A DNA stretch of 64,000 nt from an uncultured Bacteroidales bacterium (GTDB taxonomy: Bacteria > Bacteroidota > Bacteroidia > Bacteroidales > UBA932), in the NCBI GenBank assembly GCA_944323775.1, contig CALUTT010000028.1:1-64000 (forward strand), in the 5' to 3' direction. Below, piece after piece: positions 1 through 8,810 of this stretch (positions are counted from its first letter, which is position 1; every line of letters begins with the position of its first letter). Under the pieces are notes generated by a model. It was given only the letters and a program-made list of their open reading frames with translations, searched no databases and was not told the DNA's origin. The translations under genes and the position numbers were made by a program.

Positions 1-498
1 GTTCGAGAGGGTCGTGCTGTGACCTTTGTACTCGTTTCTGATGCGTACCACGCTCGGTTCCGTCCGTGTGCCGAGCAGCCTGTTGGCGCCGCGGGAGAAC
101 AGTTCTGTCCACACGGAGCGTACAAGCGGTTCCTGAGGAATGCTCTTGACGGCTGCCTTTACGACAGGATTGAACATGTCATTGACCCAGTCTCCCATGG
201 ACAGGGATCTTTTGGTGTCTATCTTGTCTACTACGGCCTTGAGCTTCCTTTCGTCCGGCGGGAGGCCCTCCTCGGCTTTCTGGAGCATGGTGAACAGGCA
301 GCAGGTCACGAACTGTATGCTGATTTCAAGGAAATCGAGCGAGTAGTTCATCGCAGCGGAAAAATTTCCCTTCTCGACCTCCCTCGCAAGGGAAGCGACG
401 GGTTTGGCAAGCGGGGAGGGCAGTGTCCTGATGCTCTGCTCGACAAGGCTTGCGTATGCCAAGGCTTCGTCATTCGTGTATTCTCGCAGGAATTTCAT
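1..498 (-). CDS. Unknown protein, 3' part cut by window edge (first 166 codons)
   Basis: An open frame runs from an ATG at 498 to the left edge with no stop. Its start overlaps the stop of the PP2C gene by four bases (ATGA at 495-498), so it is the last visible gene of the kinase/AAA operon. The visible part looks alpha-helical and soluble, with no signal peptide. I do not recognise the family. Near residue 155 it has RNEYKGH, which resembles the R-x(4-6)-H motif of HEPN nucleases, but this alone is weak. It could be an effector or substrate of the kinase/phosphatase pair because of its place in the operon (inference). Confidence 0.75.
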   Translation of the reverse strand, partial: MKFLREYTNDEALAYASLVEQSIRTLPSPLAKPVASLAREVEKGNFSAAMNYSLDFLEISIQFVTCCLFTMLQKAEEGLPPDERKLKAVVDKIDTKRSLSMGDWVNDMFNPVVKAAVKSIPQEPLVRSVWTELFSRGANRLLGTRTEPSVVRIRNEYKGHSTTLSN

Positions 499-1328
499 GA
501 TATGTCGCTTTTCGTGTTATCGCCTGTTGTGAATGTATTGTCTCCGTCTTTCCCGGAGCCGTCGGTGTAAAGTGGCGTCTGCGTGACGACATCGGCCACT
601 ATTATGCTGATGTTGTCGCGGCCTCCGGCCCTGAGCGCTTCGGCTGCGAGTCCGGATCCTGCCTCGGCGGCACGCCGCACGGACAGCAGTTCTTCGATGC
701 GTGCTTCCTGCAGCATGTCAGTCAGCCCGTCGGAGCAGATCAGGAAACGGTCTCCCGGCAGGAGCTTCCCGCTCACGTCCGTGGTTACGACATCGGGCAT
801 GGTACCGCCTCCGACGCAGCTGTACAGGACTTTTCCCTCGGGGAGAGGTGTCATGTCGCGCTCCAGAAGGTTCTGGTCCCTGGTCATGAGCTTCAGTATT
901 GATCCTCTCATCCTGTATGTGCGGCTGTCTCCGACATTGACGAGAACGGTTTTCCCTTCGGCCCATACGAGTCCGGAGAACGTGCACCCCATTGGCCTGT
1001 CGAGGCCGCCTTGACGGGACATTCCGTTCAGTTCTGCACTGATGTCACGCAGAGTGGAGACTATCATGCTGTCGGGGCGGCTCCAGTCTGATGACTTGTC
1101 GTACAGGGCTGCCCTGAACCTTTCGAGTGTGTGGCTGCTTGCCGTCTCCCCGCATCCGTGCCCTCCCATGCCGTCAGCGACGGCGAGCATGTAGCGGTCC
1201 GTCGGGCTGAGCTCGATTGAGTGGCATTCCTGTGCGTCCCTGACAAGCAGAGGCCCTATGGAGAGCATGTCCTGGTTCGAGCCGCGCACGAGGCCGGTAT
1301 CGGAAAAACAGTAGATGTCGAGTTTCAT
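495..1328 (-). CDS. PP2C-family Ser/Thr protein phosphatase
   Basis: 277-residue protein phosphatase expected to reverse phosphorylation by the kinase encoded in the same operon. The metal-binding and catalytic motifs of the PPM/PP2C family are all visible: SNQDM near residue 18, VADGMGGHG near 50, VNVGDSRTY near 125, CSDGLTD near 195 and GRDNIS near 235. The length is typical for a stand-alone bacterial PP2C and there is no membrane segment, so it should be cytoplasmic. I chose the ATG at 1328 because it overlaps the stop of the FHA gene by ATGA (1325-1328); the frame is open further upstream only inside the FHA gene. Its own stop overlaps the next start in the same manner. Confidence 0.93.
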   Translation of the reverse strand: MKLDIYCFSDTGLVRGSNQDMLSIGPLLVRDAQECHSIELSPTDRYMLAVADGMGGHGCGETASSHTLERFRAALYDKSSDWSRPDSMIVSTLRDISAELNGMSRQGGLDRPMGCTFSGLVWAEGKTVLVNVGDSRTYRMRGSILKLMTRDQNLLERDMTPLPEGKVLYSCVGGGTMPDVVTTDVSGKLLPGDRFLICSDGLTDMLQEARIEELLSVRRAAEAGSGLAAEALRAGGRDNISIIVADVVTQTPLYTDGSGKDGDNTFTTGDNTKSDIS

Positions 1329-1819
1329 TTTCCAGTGCGTTTGACGGTGAAGTCGATGGTGGCGATACGCAGTCTGTCTCCGGGCCTGAGAGCGTGCCAT
1401 TCTGATTTCTGCAGCTTCATGCCGTTCAGGAACGTGCCGTTGGTGGAGCCGTTGTCACAGATCATCCATGAAGAGTCTGCGTCGGAGTATTTCAGGGCGC
1501 CGTGCGTGCCGGACACATACGGGCAGGAGGACAGTTCCGGGAATATCCCTCCCTTGCGGCCGAAAGTGCCTTCGCAAATGGTCAGGGACATGGAATCGCC
1601 TTCGAGGACGATGCGTGCCCGGCTGCCGGAAGAGTCAGTCTTTTCCATGGAAACGCCGGCAAAGAAACTTTCGGCATCGATCAGCAGCTCTCCGCACCTG
1701 GGACATGAAGTGCCCTTGCGCGGAACCTTGCATTCCGGGCAGAACATTATGGGCTTGCCGCACTGGTCACACCAGCGGCTGTCGTCATCGATTATGCTAT
1801 GGCAGTTGGGACAATTCAT
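1325..1819 (-). CDS. Zinc-ribbon and FHA domain protein
   Basis: 164-residue adaptor. The N-terminal 45 residues hold four CxxC pairs (CPNC, CDQC, CPEC, CPRC), the pattern of a double zinc ribbon. The C-terminal half is an FHA domain that would bind phosphothreonine: GRKGG near residue 88, SGTHG near 104 and DNGSTNGTFLNG near 121 are the conserved loop motifs. The protein sits between the phosphatase and the AAA+ giant, with four-base overlaps on both sides. A reasonable reading is that it recognises a site phosphorylated by the kinase and docks it to another zinc-ribbon protein of the operon (inference). Confidence 0.92.
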   Translation of the reverse strand: MNCPNCHSIIDDDSRWCDQCGKPIMFCPECKVPRKGTSCPRCGELLIDAESFFAGVSMEKTDSSGSRARIVLEGDSMSLTICEGTFGRKGGIFPELSSCPYVSGTHGALKYSDADSSWMICDNGSTNGTFLNGMKLQKSEWHALRPGDRLRIATIDFTVKRTGK

Positions 1820-4800
1820 ATTACATCCTCCTTCATTATCAGTTTTGGCTGGACCTGACGGTAGGCGTCCGTCCTGGCCGCTCCGTCGGAAATCAGCGCC
1901 TGCATCTGGGAGTTCACTCTCTTTGACACGGCCGCCCTGACCTCGCGGAACAGATTGCGCACCTCGCGGGCATTCCCGAAATCGCTGTCGCGGGTAGCGT
2001 ACATTTCGGCAAAGCGTTCCCTGAGTATTTCTTCTGCTTCCGGGCTGATGCTGTAGCCGTTTTTGCGGCAGGTCAGCCGGAATATCTCCATGAGCTGGGT
2101 GTCGTCGTAGTCACTGAATTCGATGCTCTTGTTGAACCGTGACCGCAGTCCGGAGTTTGAGTCAAGGAATTCCTGCATCTCGCGAGTGTATCCGGCAGCT
2201 ATGCATACGAACTTTCCTCTGCGGTCTTCGAGCAGCTTGAGAAGTTCCGCAATGCATTCGTGCCCGAATTCGTCGTGCGGCCCGTGAACAAGCGAATATG
2301 CCTCGTCGATGAAAAGCACTCCGCCTGCAGCCCTGTTGACCGCTTCTCTGGTCTTCGGGGCCGTCTGGCCGCTGTAGAGAGCGACCAGGTCGCCTCTCGA
2401 CACTTCGATCACGTCTTCGCGGGGGAGGACGCCGAGCAGATGGAGCATGCGTCCCATGAGCCTTGCAACGGTGGTCTTCCCGGTTCCCGGATTGCCGAGG
2501 AACAGGTAGTGGTCAGCAGGCAGACTTTCCTGCGCGGTACCGTTTATCTCCGCTTCGAGCTTCATCTGCCTGAGTTCGTCAACCATCATCCTGATTTCTT
2601 TCTTGACGTCGTCAAGGCCGACGAGCGAGTCTAGTTCTGCCATGCATTCTTCTTCAGTGACAGCCTTCGGCTCTTCGTACGGGATGTCGCCCGGAATGAT
2701 CGTGAGGAGTGTCTCCCGGCTCACATTTTCCTTCGGGATGGAATTCACTCTCGTCGCGATTGCGCCGCTTACTATATCCAGCAGGTTTCTGGCTTCCCGG
2801 GCATTGCCGAAGTCCTTGCCGGACTTTTCCGAGACGGTTTTCCTGAAGTACTTCAGGACGGTGTCAAGCGTCCCTTCGGAGATGATGTATTCCCTGGATT
2901 CGGCCATGCGCCTGAAAATCTCGGTAAGTTCCTCGGGGGAGTAGTCCTCTATGTTGATCCTGTGCGTGAATCTGCTGCTGAATCCCTGGTTGGCTTTCAT
3001 CAGGTTGTCCATCCTGTCCTTGTAGCCGGCACATATCACGACGAACTTGCCCCTGTCGTCTTCCATCCTGGTCATCAGCACCTCAAGGGCCTTGATCCCC
3101 TCGGTGTCGCTGCAGTGCCCTGTCTCGTCGAAAGGTGCGAGAGCGTATGCCTCGTCAAGGAAGAGCACCCCTCCCATTGCCTCGTTGACGGCCTTGTCCA
3201 TTTCCTTGTCTGCCTCGTTTATGTAGCGTCCGACTATGTCCTTGCGCTTTTTCTCTATGACCTTGTCCTCCCGGCAGATTCCGGCGGCCTTGAGCACCTT
3301 GCCCAACAGCCTTGCGGCCGTGGTCTTTCCGGTTCCAGGATTGCCGGTGAGTATGATGTTCACCGGACGTATTGCCGCCTGTCCGCCGAACTCCATCAGG
3401 GTGCGCTGGTATCGCATTTCCTCGGTGAGTTTGCGGATTTCGTTCTTGAAGCCCTCCATCCCGACCAGGCTGTCCAGAGCGGACAGTATCTCGTCGACGT
3501 CAATCTCCCTGTGCGCATCCTCTCCCGCAATGTCCTGCCATGTCAGGATGTCCTTCTGCTTTTCTGCCTCTTCGCCGGAGAGGGAGCCGATGCGGCTGTC
3601 GTGTCTTGTCAGGCATCTCTCGAGGAAACTGCGGACCTCCCTGGCGTTGCCGAAGTCGTCAGTGCGTGTGAGGTACATCTTTTCGAATACCTGGTCTGCC
3701 TTGGCGGCGGCCTCCGGATCGAGGGAGAGCCCTTTTGCGGAAAGGGACCTCATGAATATTTCCTTGAGCTGATCGGCGTTATAGTCCCTGAAATGTATCG
3801 TGACATCGAAGCGAGATCTCAGGCCAGGGTTTGAGCGCAGGAATCCCGTCATCTTGTCTTCGTATCCAGCGACTATGCACACGAACTTTCCGCGCCGGTT
3901 TTCCAGAAGCGGGATCAGAGTGTCGATGGCTTCCTGGCCGAAACTGTCCGAGTCTCCGTTCTTGAGCGAGTATGCCTCGTCGATGAAGAGCACTCCTCCC
4001 ATTGCCTTGTCGACCATCTGAACGGTCTGTTTTGCCGTGTCTCCTACGTAGGGTGACACAAGGTCATTGCGGTGGACCTCTACCAGATGACCGTTCGGAA
4101 GCACCTGCAGGCTTCCCAGAATCTTTGCAAACAGCCTGGCGACCGTAGTCTTTCCCGTGCCCGGACCTCCGGAAAACACATAGTGAGACTTGATCCGGGG
4201 CATGGCGTCGGGATTTTCCTTTCTCTGCCGCCTGACACTGTCGAGAATCGTGCGGACCTCGGCCTTGAATTCGTCGATCCCGACAAACGAGTCGAGCTCC
4301 TTCATTATTTCCTGTTCCGTCATTTCCTTGAACGGTTCTCCGCTGATGTCGCACTCCTCGATGACCTTGCCTCCTCTCGCGAACATGTTCATGGCGGCAT
4401 CTTCAGCCTTTCTGTAGGCAAGCATTCCGTTTTCACCTGAATTGCCATCGTGGAAGATCTTCTTGAACACGAGGCCCAGTTTCTTTGCGGCCTCCTCTGA
4501 CAGGGTGAGCCGGAATTTGTTTTCGATTGTCTTCATACACAGGTCGGACAGCTGTCTGTCATTGAAAGGCAGCAGGTTAAAATGATACTCGAAAAGAGAC
4601 GAAATGTGTCTGTTGGTCCTGATGAACTCCCCGAAACCTTTTTCCAGGCCGCACAGTATCACTACCGGCATGTCCTTGCCGGTGTGCATCCTCGAGAAAA
4701 GTTTGTCCAGCGGACTGGCCCATCCTGACGAACCTGTCAGGTCCTGGCAGTTGGTTATTATCAGGATTCCGTCGGCGATGCGGGCAAGGTTGTCGTCGAG

Positions 4801-5184
4801 ATTCTCCCTGAATTCATCCCAGTCGGATGCGTCTATCCTTTCGGGCGCCGTCCCCTTGACTGCCTTGAAATCCCGGAGTACCGATGACAGAATGTCGGCG
4901 AGGAAGTTCTTCCCTGTCCCGGCGTCCCCCGTGATTATGCAGTCAAGTCCTGGCCGGGAGTCTGTCCCAGTCACTCTCCTGAAGGCCTCGAGGCCCCTGC
5001 ACCTGGCTATGTAGTTCTCGAACAGGGGCAGAATGTTGTTCTTGGCAATCAGGTCAGCGGCCCGGGGACAGGCGCCTTGTTCCCGGCTTGCGGAACTCAC
5101 ATGGCTTTCCAGCAAGGTGCCGCACCATTTGCAGTATCTTGCTTCATCCCTGTTGGGCTTGTTGCATTTCTGGCATGTTTTCAC
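1816..5184 (-). CDS. Zinc ribbon plus four AAA+ modules (three CbxX/CfqX type)
   Basis: 1122 residues. It begins with a zinc ribbon (Cys 4, 7, 18, 21). A first, divergent P-loop module follows (GDAGTGK at 86-92) with no clear acidic Walker B. Then come three well-preserved CbxX/CfqX-type AAA+ modules: Walker A at 339-346, 614-621 and 897-904, each with a VLF(I/L)DEAY Walker B at 398, 673 and 956, and an LRSRF- or FSSRF-like arginine finger. CbxX/CfqX ATPases include Rubisco activases, SpoVK and the C-terminal part of EccA of type VII secretion; they usually hexamerise from single-module chains, so three in one chain is odd. The start is GTG at 5184, overlapping the kinase stop as GTGA. The substrate is unknown. 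Confidence 0.93.
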   Translation of the reverse strand: MKTCQKCNKPNRDEARYCKWCGTLLESHVSSASREQGACPRAADLIAKNNILPLFENYIARCRGLEAFRRVTGTDSRPGLDCIITGDAGTGKNFLADILSSVLRDFKAVKGTAPERIDASDWDEFRENLDDNLARIADGILIITNCQDLTGSSGWASPLDKLFSRMHTGKDMPVVILCGLEKGFGEFIRTNRHISSLFEYHFNLLPFNDRQLSDLCMKTIENKFRLTLSEEAAKKLGLVFKKIFHDGNSGENGMLAYRKAEDAAMNMFARGGKVIEECDISGEPFKEMTEQEIMKELDSFVGIDEFKAEVRTILDSVRRQRKENPDAMPRIKSHYVFSGGPGTGKTTVARLFAKILGSLQVLPNGHLVEVHRNDLVSPYVGDTAKQTVQMVDKAMGGVLFIDEAYSLKNGDSDSFGQEAIDTLIPLLENRRGKFVCIVAGYEDKMTGFLRSNPGLRSRFDVTIHFRDYNADQLKEIFMRSLSAKGLSLDPEAAAKADQVFEKMYLTRTDDFGNAREVRSFLERCLTRHDSRIGSLSGEEAEKQKDILTWQDIAGEDAHREIDVDEILSALDSLVGMEGFKNEIRKLTEEMRYQRTLMEFGGQAAIRPVNIILTGNPGTGKTTAARLLGKVLKAAGICREDKVIEKKRKDIVGRYINEADKEMDKAVNEAMGGVLFLDEAYALAPFDETGHCSDTEGIKALEVLMTRMEDDRGKFVVICAGYKDRMDNLMKANQGFSSRFTHRINIEDYSPEELTEIFRRMAESREYIISEGTLDTVLKYFRKTVSEKSGKDFGNAREARNLLDIVSGAIATRVNSIPKENVSRETLLTIIPGDIPYEEPKAVTEEECMAELDSLVGLDDVKKEIRMMVDELRQMKLEAEINGTAQESLPADHYLFLGNPGTGKTTVARLMGRMLHLLGVLPREDVIEVSRGDLVALYSGQTAPKTREAVNRAAGGVLFIDEAYSLVHGPHDEFGHECIAELLKLLEDRRGKFVCIAAGYTREMQEFLDSNSGLRSRFNKSIEFSDYDDTQLMEIFRLTCRKNGYSISPEAEEILRERFAEMYATRDSDFGNAREVRNLFREVRAAVSKRVNSQMQALISDGAARTDAYRQVQPKLIMKEDVI

Positions 5185-8100
5185 TGTTGTACGGGTATGT
5201 TCTTGAAAATGATGTATCCTCTTCTGTATGGGTATGCGTCAGGGTCGAATTCCCTGAGAGGGATTCTGATGTCGACTCTGCGGGCGCTGCGGTCAAGGTC
5301 TCTTATGGTCACCGTGCCGCGGACCTTCTGGCCGTCAGAAAAGTTGAACACCGGGTCTCTGTTCGAGGCATTCATCGTGGCATCGCCTATGGTCACTGTC
5401 ATTTTCCCTTTCGCAGCTGAATATGCATTGCCTTGGTCGTCAATGGCTTCTGCTCTCGATACTATGTTTGCCGACGGCTCTTCGATGACTATGAACGGCG
5501 TCATGTCCGCGCCGCTGGAGTTGCTCAGGCTGAAGCGGAACACCCCGTCGCTACTGATTTGCGGCGTTCCGTCAGAGGCGGCGGTTATCCCGTCCGCGGC
5601 CGAAATCGTTATTCCGAATTCCGTATCCGCTGCAGGTTCCACGGTCTTTGTCGCTGCCGTCTTGGCGGTCTGCCTGGCAGCCGGTTCAGCGGATTGAGTG
5701 GCCTCTTGTCCGGTTTCCTGCACAGCGTCGTTCGTCCGGGCGCTTTCTGCAGTTTCTGCCGTCACCTCCTGACCGGCGTCCGAATTGCGTTCGGCGCTGA
5801 GCATCCCCCAGGCGACGGTAGAGTTGGACATGAGTATGAAGGATGTTATCAGGGCGAGGATCAGTGGCCCGGTCTTTCCGGCAAGGGATTCCTTGTAGCA
5901 GTCACGGTAGTAATCCCCGTTTGCTTCGAGAGAGGAGCGGAAGCTGGCGTCGTCGCTCCTGAAGGCGAAGTGCAGCGGCTCCAGTACGAGTTGCTCGAAG
6001 TCGGCCTTGCGCATCGAGAGCAGTTCCGCGGAACCCTCATTCCGTGGTACGAGCCTGAAAAAGAAATAGGCGGCGAAGCCAAGGGTCCCCAGGAGGGTGA
6101 TGTAGGGGACGAGCCTCCACAGCAGAAGCCGGCTGGCGATATACAGCACACCCATTGATATGAAGAAGCAGACTATCGACTCGAAGAAGCCGAAGATCCT
6201 GTCTTCGCTGAAAAACTGGTTCAGCAGCAGGCAGAAAATTACCGGCCCGAGCATCAGGTATACCTGTTTCCTGAGCCAGGTATCCTGTATCCACGGTTCG
6301 TTGAAAATCCCCACCGCAAGGAATCCGAGCGATACCAGGAAGAGCAGCATACCGGCCGCTATGAAGACGTACTGCAACAGTCCGAGCAGAAGTACAGGCT
6401 GGAAACTTCCGGATTTCTCGACGGATGAACGTGCGGTGCGGTAACGCCTGAATGCGACGTCGTCAGGGTTGCACTGGCCGAGTTTCTCGACGTAATCACG
6501 AGTGAGCTTTTCGTATGAGTATTTCGGTTTGAGGTTGGCCTTCGGGTTTTCCTGGTACTGTACGGCAATCCATGCATATAGGAATCCGGAGCGCATTGCC
6601 TGCCTGACAGTTTCGGCTCCGGACCGTTTCCTGTACGAGTCGAGTTCCGAAACGTTTCTTGTCACCGTGCCGTCGCTGAAACGGTATTCCGGGACGTATC
6701 CGAACCCTGAGACGGCCTTCATCATTGCAATCTGCCGGTCGTAGGGGCCGTATTTACGGCTGTTGTCGGTCCCGTTATAGTCTGTGCAGTATTTCATCCA
6801 CCTGTCCTGGGCGTCGAACCGGCTGCCCTTGGTCGCGAAAAACCTGCGGATGTAGGACGAGGGGTAGGCTCCCGGGGCAAATGACTTGACGATAAGGTCA
6901 ACGAGAGATGCCTGACAGACGTCTCTCCACGGGTTTGACTTGTCCGCCCAGTTGTCGTAAAGCCTGTCGCGGTCGGCATGGAAGTGTCCGTAGTAAGCAT
7001 TGAACGCCAGGTTGACCAGTTTCCCCAGTCCCTGCCCGGTCATTGCGTACCAGGGGTCCTTAGGGTCCGATATGAGGTTGATGTCCGCCGAAGGGTTTAG
7101 TGTCTGGATGACCAGGCGGTAGAGAACCTGGAAATCCCTGACCCCGGTGCGCAGACTCTCTAGCCTGGAGGCGTCGCTTTCTGAAAAGACCCTCACCATC
7201 TCCACGAATGCCGGCGAGCTAAGGAAGCGTTTGTCCTCATCACGGACAATACGGTGAGTGGCGCAGAACTTGAGCACTTCCGAGGGGTTGTGGCAGTTCA
7301 TGGAAGTGAATCTGTCATCCTGTCTGTTCTTGCCGGAAAACGTGTGACAGAGGGAGGATGTCTCATACAGGCACCATGCGAAAACCTCTGCCGGGTATTG
7401 TGCCACGGGGTCTTTGAGCGCTTTGGCGACTCTGTTCCTGCACAGGTCGGCTTTCTGCTTCCCGAACCTGTGACGGCAGTATATGTACAGAGGGTTGTCC
7501 GGGTCCGCGAGGCTCCCTGAAAGGGTGGTCCCCGCAAGGCACAGGTCTGTCAGCGACCTGTATTCATGTCCGCTCAGATCATAGTAGGGGAGGTCTGGAT
7601 CCATGGTCATGGCAGCTTCGTAAAGGCCTGCAACCTGATTCTGCGGGTACATGTCCTCGACTATGCCTTCAAGTGCTACCTCGAGCTCGGGCATGCTGTC
7701 GCGCAGCCATTCGGAGAGCCTTCCCTTGTAGAGATATCGAATGCCGAGCTGCTGGTCCTGCATCATGAACCGCGCGAGTTCGGCCGGTGTCCCGGCAATC
7801 TTCCCTTTTGCGGAGTCGAATACGATGTGGAGGGAGGCCGGGCCGTCGGCGGTCGGTACATTTTCCCCTTTCAGGCACCGTTGTATCTCGTCGAATCCCC
7901 AGCGGCGCTTCTCGTCGCCTGCAAGCAGCCCCCGCACCATGCTCCTGAGAGGTTCGGGCATCGAGTCCGGGACAGGGACCTTCCCCTGCATCTTGAGCCT
8001 GACCAGTTCGCTTTCCTTCTTCCGGAATTCTCCGGTACCCATCCACATGGCCAGGGCCGTCATGCCCAGTGCGTAGTAGTCATAGGCAGGTGTCATTATC

Positions 8101-8810
8101 GCATAGGTTCGTCCGTCGATAATCGAGGCTTTGGTGTATATCTCCGGCGCCGCATAGATGACGCTTCTTTCCTGCAGTCCGTTGACGCTGCCGTCAGGGG
8201 TCAGGATTTCGGATATCCCGAAGTCCGAGAGCACGCAGAAGTCAAGGGAGTCGTCTGTGAAAAGAATGTTCTCGGGTTTCGTATCCTTGTGGAGTATGCC
8301 TGCCTTGTGGAGTTCGTTGAGGTTCCTGGCCGTCATGACGACGGTCTTGAGGATGGCCTCCGCGTTCCCGCGGAAGTCATGTGATGCGGCGGATCCACCC
8401 TGACACAAGTCCATCAGTACATAGGGTCTTTGCGTCCCGGACACTTTCAGGGTGCCGTACAGCACGATGTGCGTCGTGGCGGCCCTGTTCCTGATTTCAT
8501 CAAGTTTTTCGATCACCGGTTCCAGCGGGGCGCGTCCCTTGCGGTAGAGTTTCAGCGCGTAGCGTGTCCCGTCCGAGCTGACTACGTATACTTCGGCTTC
8601 GGAGCCCGCCCCGAGCAGACTCTCGACCGTGTATTCCGTGATTCCGATCAGGGCTGTGTCTCCGTCCTTGAGGCTGCGGGAGTCCAGAGTAGGGTCTTCA
8701 CCTGCGACTGCCGTGAATTCCGGACTCTGCATGGTACCGCCGGACGCAGTGACAGTTGAGTCCGCCAGCGCCGTGCCCTCGGATATTCTGGTCCTGTCTG
8801 TGTCTGTCAT
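5181..8810 (-). CDS. Membrane-anchored Ser/Thr protein kinase with exported C-terminal domain
   Basis: 1209 residues. Residues about 58-330 form a Hanks-type kinase: G-loop GAGSEAEV at 67, Lys87, catalytic loop HKDTKPEN with Asp176 and Asn181 (HKD instead of HRD), and DFG at 196-198. A long middle region of unknown fold follows (about 350-850). Then there are about five hydrophobic segments (roughly 855-1080) and a final extracytoplasmic domain of about 130 residues rich in beta-type sequence. The kinase is cytosolic and the tail probably exposed, so the tail could sense an outside signal (inference). The ATG at 8810 is chosen because it overlaps the preceding stop as ATGA; upstream in-frame codons lie inside the neighbouring gene. 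Confidence 0.9.
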   Translation of the reverse strand: MTDTDRTRISEGTALADSTVTASGGTMQSPEFTAVAGEDPTLDSRSLKDGDTALIGITEYTVESLLGAGSEAEVYVVSSDGTRYALKLYRKGRAPLEPVIEKLDEIRNRAATTHIVLYGTLKVSGTQRPYVLMDLCQGGSAASHDFRGNAEAILKTVVMTARNLNELHKAGILHKDTKPENILFTDDSLDFCVLSDFGISEILTPDGSVNGLQERSVIYAAPEIYTKASIIDGRTYAIMTPAYDYYALGMTALAMWMGTGEFRKKESELVRLKMQGKVPVPDSMPEPLRSMVRGLLAGDEKRRWGFDEIQRCLKGENVPTADGPASLHIVFDSAKGKIAGTPAELARFMMQDQQLGIRYLYKGRLSEWLRDSMPELEVALEGIVEDMYPQNQVAGLYEAAMTMDPDLPYYDLSGHEYRSLTDLCLAGTTLSGSLADPDNPLYIYCRHRFGKQKADLCRNRVAKALKDPVAQYPAEVFAWCLYETSSLCHTFSGKNRQDDRFTSMNCHNPSEVLKFCATHRIVRDEDKRFLSSPAFVEMVRVFSESDASRLESLRTGVRDFQVLYRLVIQTLNPSADINLISDPKDPWYAMTGQGLGKLVNLAFNAYYGHFHADRDRLYDNWADKSNPWRDVCQASLVDLIVKSFAPGAYPSSYIRRFFATKGSRFDAQDRWMKYCTDYNGTDNSRKYGPYDRQIAMMKAVSGFGYVPEYRFSDGTVTRNVSELDSYRKRSGAETVRQAMRSGFLYAWIAVQYQENPKANLKPKYSYEKLTRDYVEKLGQCNPDDVAFRRYRTARSSVEKSGSFQPVLLLGLLQYVFIAAGMLLFLVSLGFLAVGIFNEPWIQDTWLRKQVYLMLGPVIFCLLLNQFFSEDRIFGFFESIVCFFISMGVLYIASRLLLWRLVPYITLLGTLGFAAYFFFRLVPRNEGSAELLSMRKADFEQLVLEPLHFAFRSDDASFRSSLEANGDYYRDCYKESLAGKTGPLILALITSFILMSNSTVAWGMLSAERNSDAGQEVTAETAESARTNDAVQETGQEATQSAEPAARQTAKTAATKTVEPAADTEFGITISAADGITAASDGTPQISSDGVFRFSLSNSSGADMTPFIVIEEPSANIVSRAEAIDDQGNAYSAAKGKMTVTIGDATMNASNRDPVFNFSDGQKVRGTVTIRDLDRSARRVDIRIPLREFDPDAYPYRRGYIIFKNIPVQQ

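Noticed and set aside
19..570. 183-codon plus-strand frame at the left edge
   Set aside because: Lies opposite the truncated last gene of the kinase operon, whose start is fixed by an ATGA overlap with the PP2C gene; the plus frame lacks any recognised domain.
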